NCBI RefSeq assembly: GCF_016734805.1
Contig: NZ_JAERQG010000002.1
Span: 62,001-126,000, forward strand
From: Marivirga atlantica
Lineage (GTDB): Bacteria > Bacteroidota > Bacteroidia > Cytophagales > Cyclobacteriaceae
Length of the DNA: 64,000 nt
Direction: 5' to 3'
In this document: one piece after another, positions 59,558 to 64,000 of the stretch
Position numbering within the stretch: the first letter of the stretch is position 1
How the letters are laid out: each line of letters begins with the position of its first letter
Made by a program: the position numbers and the translations under genes
The notes under the pieces: model-generated
The model's database searches: none
Told to the model about the DNA's origin: nothing
The model's input: the letters and a program-made list of their open reading frames with translations, nothing else

Positions 59558-62500
59558 TTAATAAGTTAAATAATTTGCTTCAATCACTGCTTGGTTATAT
59601 GCCAGCAGATTTTGATAATAAGTGATTTCAATTTCTATTGCCTGCTGCTGAAATGAGATGTATTTCATAAGGTCTATTTCTCCTTTTTTAAAGGCCAGCC
59701 TTGCGTTGGTTTTTAGTTCATTTGCCAGCGATTTACCTTCGTTTTGGTAATAGGATATCCCTTTTCTGTGTCGTGCGGCAGCTGTAGATACTTTTGAATA
59801 TTTGGCCTCTAATTCTAGCTTAAATTGTTCCTTCTCGGTATCCAGAATTAACTGCTGAGTTTTGGCAGCTTTTACACGTGCCTTTTGCTGGCCGAACCAT
59901 ATAGGAATCCCTATACCGGCCTCGATGCCTTTATACCCTCCATCTCTTGAGATAGCATTAAAACCTTGATAAGCTGTAACCTGAATGTCCGGAAGAAACT
60001 TCTGCCTTTCAAGCTTCAATTGTTGATCAGCAAGGGATTGACTGGCACTAATAAAGTCAGCATAAGGTTTGTCAATTTCATTATATGACTTCAATTCTAA
60101 GGGATAATAATCCACAACTGATACTTCAAAAGCTGAATCTGTCTGCAACAGGTTTTTTAATGCCAACTCTGCCGAAATGATTTCAACTTTAGCCTGTTCA
60201 AATTGTAGATTTACCTGACGTGCTTCAGCTTTTACTGTAAGTTGATCCAGGTAATTAACTCCTCCTTGCTGATATTGCTGCTGAGCACCTTTGTCATAGG
60301 CTTGAAACAGACTATCAAGATGTTCATACTTTTTTAAAAATAGCTTTTGGTAAAGTAGCTGTTGGTAAGCTTTTGCCACCTTACTGCTGAGTTGCTGCTC
60401 TTGAATTTTCATATTGCTTTGACTAAGCTGAAATTTCTTATGCAGTACATCTTTCCTTGCACCATATATAGTTGGGAATTCCCAGTTTTGGCTTACACCT
60501 ATTGTTCTCAAAGCTTCCCCTTCAGGTGCTATATTGGCTTCATCATAACCATAAAATGCTCTTAGTTTGCTGGGGTTATAAGCTGTTTTGATCAATTGCT
60601 TCTGCTGCTCAACTTTTTGCCGTTCCAGCTTCATGCCAGCATTATTCTCAAGGGCTATTTCAATGGCTTTTTCCATTGTTAAAACCGGTTGTTGTGCCTG
60701 TGTAGCTATTGTAGTGCCAAGCATCAATAAAACAAACATGGATGCTTTTTTCGAAAGCTTTATTTTCTTTAAAGCGCCAGACTCTACCGTTGCATAAAGT
60801 ACAGGAAGTACCAAAAGGGTTAGTAAAGTTGCAGTTATTAATCCTCCAACAACTACTGTTGCTAAAGGTCTTTGTACTTCAGCACCTGCTGAGGTTGAAA
60901 TAGCCATTGGTAAGAATCCTAAAGCTGCTGCAGAAGCCGTAAGCAATACAGGTCTCAATCGGTTTTTGGTACCTTTAATTATGAGCTTATGGATATCTGT
61001 CATGCCTTCCTCTTTTAAGCTTTTAAATTCTTCAATAAGTACTATACCATTTAATACAGCTATACCGAATAAGGCTATGAAGCCTACACCAGCTGAGATA
61101 CTAAAAGGTAAGCCCCTTATGTAAAGAAGTAATACACCACCAACAGCTGCCAGTGGAATTGCAGAATATATCATTAGAGCTTCCTTAAAAGTGCCAAAAG
61201 CAAAATAGAGTAGTATAAATATTAGCAATAAAGCTACCGGAACAGCAATCATCAGGCGTTCTCTGGCTGAGCGCAGGTTTTCAAACTGCCCACCATAGGT
61301 AACGGTGTAGCCTACAGGTAACTCTATATTATTGTTTACTAACTTTTGTACATCTTGTACTACAGATTCCAAATCACGGTTCCTCACATTTACCCCCACT
61401 ACAATTCTTCGCTTGGTGTTATCTCTTGATATTTTTGCGGGTCCCTTAGTGTAGTTTATTTCGGCAAATTCACTTAAGGGTAGGTTGCCACCATCAGGTA
61501 GCTGCACGGAAGCCTTTTTCAAATCCTCAATGTTGGTTCTGTGTGCTTTATCATAGCGGATTACTAAATCGAAGTGTTTTTCACCTTCGAAAACCATACC
61601 TGCCGGCAGGCCTGCAAAGCCCATGCTGATTAGCTGATTCAATCTTTCTATTGACAAGCCATATTTAGCAATCTTATTTCTGTTGTATGAAACAGTCATT
61701 TGAGGCAAGCCAGCTACTTTTTCGACTGTAATGTCAGCAGCTCCTTCTACGTTTTGAATCAGCCTTTCAACTTCCAAAGCCTTCTTATAAAGGATGTCTA
61801 AATCTTCACCAAATATTTTGATGGCCAGGTCAGCTCGTACACCTGTAATGAGCTCATTAAAGCGCATCTCAATAGGTTGGGTGAATTCATAGTCGACTCC
61901 AGGAATAATAGAAAGTGCGTCTTTGAAAGCATCTGCCAGTCCATCTTTAGAATCTGCAGTCTTCCATTCATCTTTTGGTTTAAGGGTGATGATCACGTCA
62001 CTGTCTTCCATTGACATAGGATCGGTAGGTACTTCTGCAGCACCAATACGCGAGACAACTTGTTTCACTTCAGGAAATTTGAGCAATATCTGTTCAATTT
62101 TGGTGGTGATATCTACCGTATTACTTAAGGATGTTCCTGTTTTTAACACCGGCTGAATAACAAAATCACCTTCATCAAGCGTAGGAACAAATTCACCACC
62201 CATTCTACTGAAAATGACAGCAACAACTATTAAAAGAGCTGATGCGGATATGAGCACAAGCTTTTTAGACTTTAGCGCCCATTCAATGGTAGGCTGATAA
62301 CGCCTTTGTAACCAGTTGATCAGCTTAGTAGAAACGTTGCTTTTACCAGGTGCCTTAGGTCTTATAGCGATGGAAGACATCATAGGTACATAGGTGAAGC
62401 AGAGAATCATAGCGCCTATTAATGCAAAGCAGAATACCAATGCCATTGGCGTAAACATTTTACCTTCTACACCTGTGAGCGATAAAATAGGAATGAAAAC

Positions 62501-63886
62501 AATGATAATAATGAGTTGACCAAATATTGCCGACCGCATCATTTTGCTAGCACCTTTAATGCTTTCACCATCAATCTTTGACTGCTTCTCATCTTTTGGA
62601 AGGCTTTTCAATGTGTTGTATTCTGAGGTAATTCGAAAAGCGATAAACTCCACCACGATCACAGCTCCATCAATGATGATCCCAAAGTCTATGGCTCCTA
62701 AACTCATGAGGTTAGCATCAACACCAAATATGTACATCAATGATAGCGCAAAGAGTAAGCAAAGAGGTATAACAGACGCCACAACGAGCCCTGAACGGAA
62801 GCTGCCTAGAAGCAGCACGACCACAAATACCACAATAAGACAACCTAAAATAAGGTTTTCTGCAATGGTAGTTGTAGTTTTTTCTATGAGCTCACTTCTA
62901 TCCAAAAAAGCATTTATCCTAATCCCTTCAGGAAGTGTTTTTTGAACTTCTTCAACGCGTTTGTGTACTGCATCAATAACTGCTTTCGAGTTCGCATCTT
63001 TCAACATCATGACTTGTCCCAGTACCTTTTCACCTTGACCATTACCTGTGATAGCACCAAACCTCGTAGCATGACCGAAGCCAACCTCAGCAACATCTCT
63101 TATCAATAGTGGACTACCATTTCTTTCATCTACCACTATCTTTTCAATGTCTTCCAAAGAACCTACCAAACCTTCTCCTCTAATGAAGTAGGCCTGGTTC
63201 GTTTTTTCAATATAACCTCCACCACGCACACTGTTGTTGTTTTCTAAGGCAGCATATATAGTAGCAATGTCTATATCAATTGCCCTCAACCTTTCAGGAT
63301 CAATGGAAACCTCATATTGCTTGAGATAGCCTCCCCAGGTATTAATTTCCACAACCCCAGGGATACCGGAAAGCTGTCGTCTAACAATCCAGTCCTGAAT
63401 GGTACGGAGTTCAGCAATACTGTACTTGTCTTTGTGTTCTTCGTCTACATCAATAATGTACTGATAGATTTCTCCAAGTCCTGTAGTTACAGGCCCCATA
63501 AATGGCTTACCAAAACCAGCAGGTATGTTCTCTTCAGCATTTTTGATCTTTTCCGCAATTAACTGCCTTGGCAGGTAAGTACCCATATCTTCATCGAAAA
63601 CTATGGTTACCACAGAAAGGCCGAACTTCGAAATAGATCTTATTTCCTTTACTCCTGGTAAGTTGGCCATTTCAAGCTCTACCGGGTAGGTAATGAACTT
63701 CTCCACATCTTCAGTAGCTAAATTTCTGGAGGTAGTAATTACCTGTACCTGATTATTGGTTACATCTGGCACGGCCCCAATAGGAATATTCATTAATGAG
63801 TAGCCACCAAAAGCAATGATGGCTGCCGTAAATAGTAAGATGATCAGTTTATTATGAACTGAAAATCTTATGATTTTATCAAGCAT
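59558..63886 (-). CDS. Heavy-metal RND pump fused to a TolC-type outer-membrane factor (CusA-CusC fusion)
   Basis: 1442 residues. Residues 1-1040 are a complete HME-type RND pump: NIPIGAVPDVTNNQVQV, twelve TM segments, and the TM4 proton-relay acid in SLGAIDFGIIIDGAVIVVEF. After the last pump helix comes a basic stretch (KKIKLSKKAS), a signal-peptide-like segment (MFVLLMLGTTIATQAQQ, about 1048-1064), then a ~377-residue TolC-family outer-membrane factor (TMEKAIEIALENNAGMKLER to the end). The reading frame is continuous. Such fusions occur in Bacteroidota; how one chain spans two membranes is unclear, and signal-peptidase cleavage at TQA-QQ would release the channel. Confidence 0.93.
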   Translation of the reverse strand: MLDKIIRFSVHNKLIILLFTAAIIAFGGYSLMNIPIGAVPDVTNNQVQVITTSRNLATEDVEKFITYPVELEMANLPGVKEIRSISKFGLSVVTIVFDEDMGTYLPRQLIAEKIKNAEENIPAGFGKPFMGPVTTGLGEIYQYIIDVDEEHKDKYSIAELRTIQDWIVRRQLSGIPGVVEINTWGGYLKQYEVSIDPERLRAIDIDIATIYAALENNNSVRGGGYIEKTNQAYFIRGEGLVGSLEDIEKIVVDERNGSPLLIRDVAEVGFGHATRFGAITGNGQGEKVLGQVMMLKDANSKAVIDAVHKRVEEVQKTLPEGIRINAFLDRSELIEKTTTTIAENLILGCLIVVFVVVLLLGSFRSGLVVASVIPLCLLFALSLMYIFGVDANLMSLGAIDFGIIIDGAVIVVEFIAFRITSEYNTLKSLPKDEKQSKIDGESIKGASKMMRSAIFGQLIIIIVFIPILSLTGVEGKMFTPMALVFCFALIGAMILCFTYVPMMSSIAIRPKAPGKSNVSTKLINWLQRRYQPTIEWALKSKKLVLISASALLIVVAVIFSRMGGEFVPTLDEGDFVIQPVLKTGTSLSNTVDITTKIEQILLKFPEVKQVVSRIGAAEVPTDPMSMEDSDVIITLKPKDEWKTADSKDGLADAFKDALSIIPGVDYEFTQPIEMRFNELITGVRADLAIKIFGEDLDILYKKALEVERLIQNVEGAADITVEKVAGLPQMTVSYNRNKIAKYGLSIERLNQLISMGFAGLPAGMVFEGEKHFDLVIRYDKAHRTNIEDLKKASVQLPDGGNLPLSEFAEINYTKGPAKISRDNTKRRIVVGVNVRNRDLESVVQDVQKLVNNNIELPVGYTVTYGGQFENLRSARERLMIAVPVALLLIFILLYFAFGTFKEALMIYSAIPLAAVGGVLLLYIRGLPFSISAGVGFIALFGIAVLNGIVLIEEFKSLKEEGMTDIHKLIIKGTKNRLRPVLLTASAAALGFLPMAISTSAGAEVQRPLATVVVGGLITATLLTLLVLPVLYATVESGALKKIKLSKKASMFVLLMLGTTIATQAQQPVLTMEKAIEIALENNAGMKLERQKVEQQKQLIKTAYNPSKLRAFYGYDEANIAPEGEALRTIGVSQNWEFPTIYGARKDVLHKKFQLSQSNMKIQEQQLSSKVAKAYQQLLYQKLFLKKYEHLDSLFQAYDKGAQQQYQQGGVNYLDQLTVKAEARQVNLQFEQAKVEIISAELALKNLLQTDSAFEVSVVDYYPLELKSYNEIDKPYADFISASQSLADQQLKLERQKFLPDIQVTAYQGFNAISRDGGYKGIEAGIGIPIWFGQQKARVKAAKTQQLILDTEKEQFKLELEAKYSKVSTAAARHRKGISYYQNEGKSLANELKTNARLAFKKGEIDLMKYISFQQQAIEIEITYYQNLLAYNQAVIEANYLTY

Positions 63887-63972
63887 AAAATATAAATTAA
63901 GTAATAAAGTAATGAGCCGAAATGCATTTGACTTCAGCCATAAATAATATTAAAGAAAAGATATAATGTGTA

Positions 63973-64000
63973 TTAGGCCTTCGGAGGCTGAAAAGGTTGG
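63973..64000 (-). CDS. C-terminal end of a small protein upstream of the RND pump (HYC_CC_PP-like, partial)
   Basis: The last eight codons visible read QPFQPPKA and stop at 63973-63975. A PFxPPK-type end just upstream of a Bacteroidota heavy-metal RND pump is what small HYC_CC_PP-family proteins show. Only a guess from so few residues; the rest lies beyond the window. The 86 bases between it and the pump ATG contain no clear promoter box. Confidence 0.35.

Noticed and set aside
1-64000. tRNA, rRNA or riboswitch genes
   Set aside because: Intergenic regions were read for cloverleaf ends and known aptamer cores; none was convincing.

Overview
The window reads as a chromosome segment of a low-G+C member of the Bacteroidota, most likely a marine-type Cytophagales (Marivirga/Fulvivirga/Roseivirga-like). 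This is inferred from family content: a BT_3928-family protein, DUF4301, a SprB-type domain, floA-nfeD, a GT3-type glycogen synthase, MCE and LptD proteins, and TonB receptors with a carboxypeptidase-like N-terminal domain. Promoter-like TAnnTTTG boxes and the near absence of Shine-Dalgarno sequences agree. Several genes appear to start at TTG or GTG. I saw no rRNA, tRNA, CRISPR array, integrase or transposase.

Layout. 1-9 kb (mostly minus strand): the 5' part of hutU, folB, a DivIVA-domain protein, a WD40 protein, a phosphopantetheinyl transferase with a redoxin-like secreted protein, a SirB1-like protein, an acyl-CoA carboxylase beta subunit, an MCE protein and a cell-wall amidase. 9-19 kb: lptD, a small surface-polysaccharide cluster (phosphatase, GT2, flippase, GNAT/FemAB-like), YigZ, YceI, and an Ala/Gly:cation symporter carrying an unusual extracytoplasmic N-terminal region.

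19.2-31.1 kb is the accessory region and the main finding. Single minus-strand genes alternate with palindromic elements that begin nnnnAAC and end GTTrnnn when read on the gene strand, as integron attC sites do. I see six complete and two half elements. The cargo is a hypothetical protein, a TonB-C protein, another hypothetical protein, a ParE/RelE-type toxin-antitoxin pair, a MORN-repeat protein and a lipoprotein. No integrase is visible, so this is an integrase-less cassette cluster (CALIN-like) with non-canonical core sites. A five-gene haem/iron uptake operon of visibly higher G+C lies inside it, and a detached 3' fragment of its ATPase gene lies about 2 kb away beside another element.

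31-40 kb: a glycogen/alpha-glucan locus (a GH57-like protein that has lost its nucleophile, GT4, GH31, GT3 glycogen synthase) plus DUF4301 and kbl. 41-54 kb: a beta-barrel-like protein, a glycosyltransferase, PhzF, floA-nfeD, proS, a striking Tyr/Trp/Gly- then Ser/Arg-rich secreted protein, a FadL-like porin, aroK, BT_3928, DUF1599, then folP and diadenylate cyclase. 54-64 kb: typA, then a metal-homeostasis block (CDF exporter, DUF3703, Fur-family regulator with nearby inverted repeats, a 4-TM protein, and an RND adaptor with an RND pump fused to its outer-membrane factor). The window ends in the last codons of what is probably a HYC_CC_PP-type small protein.
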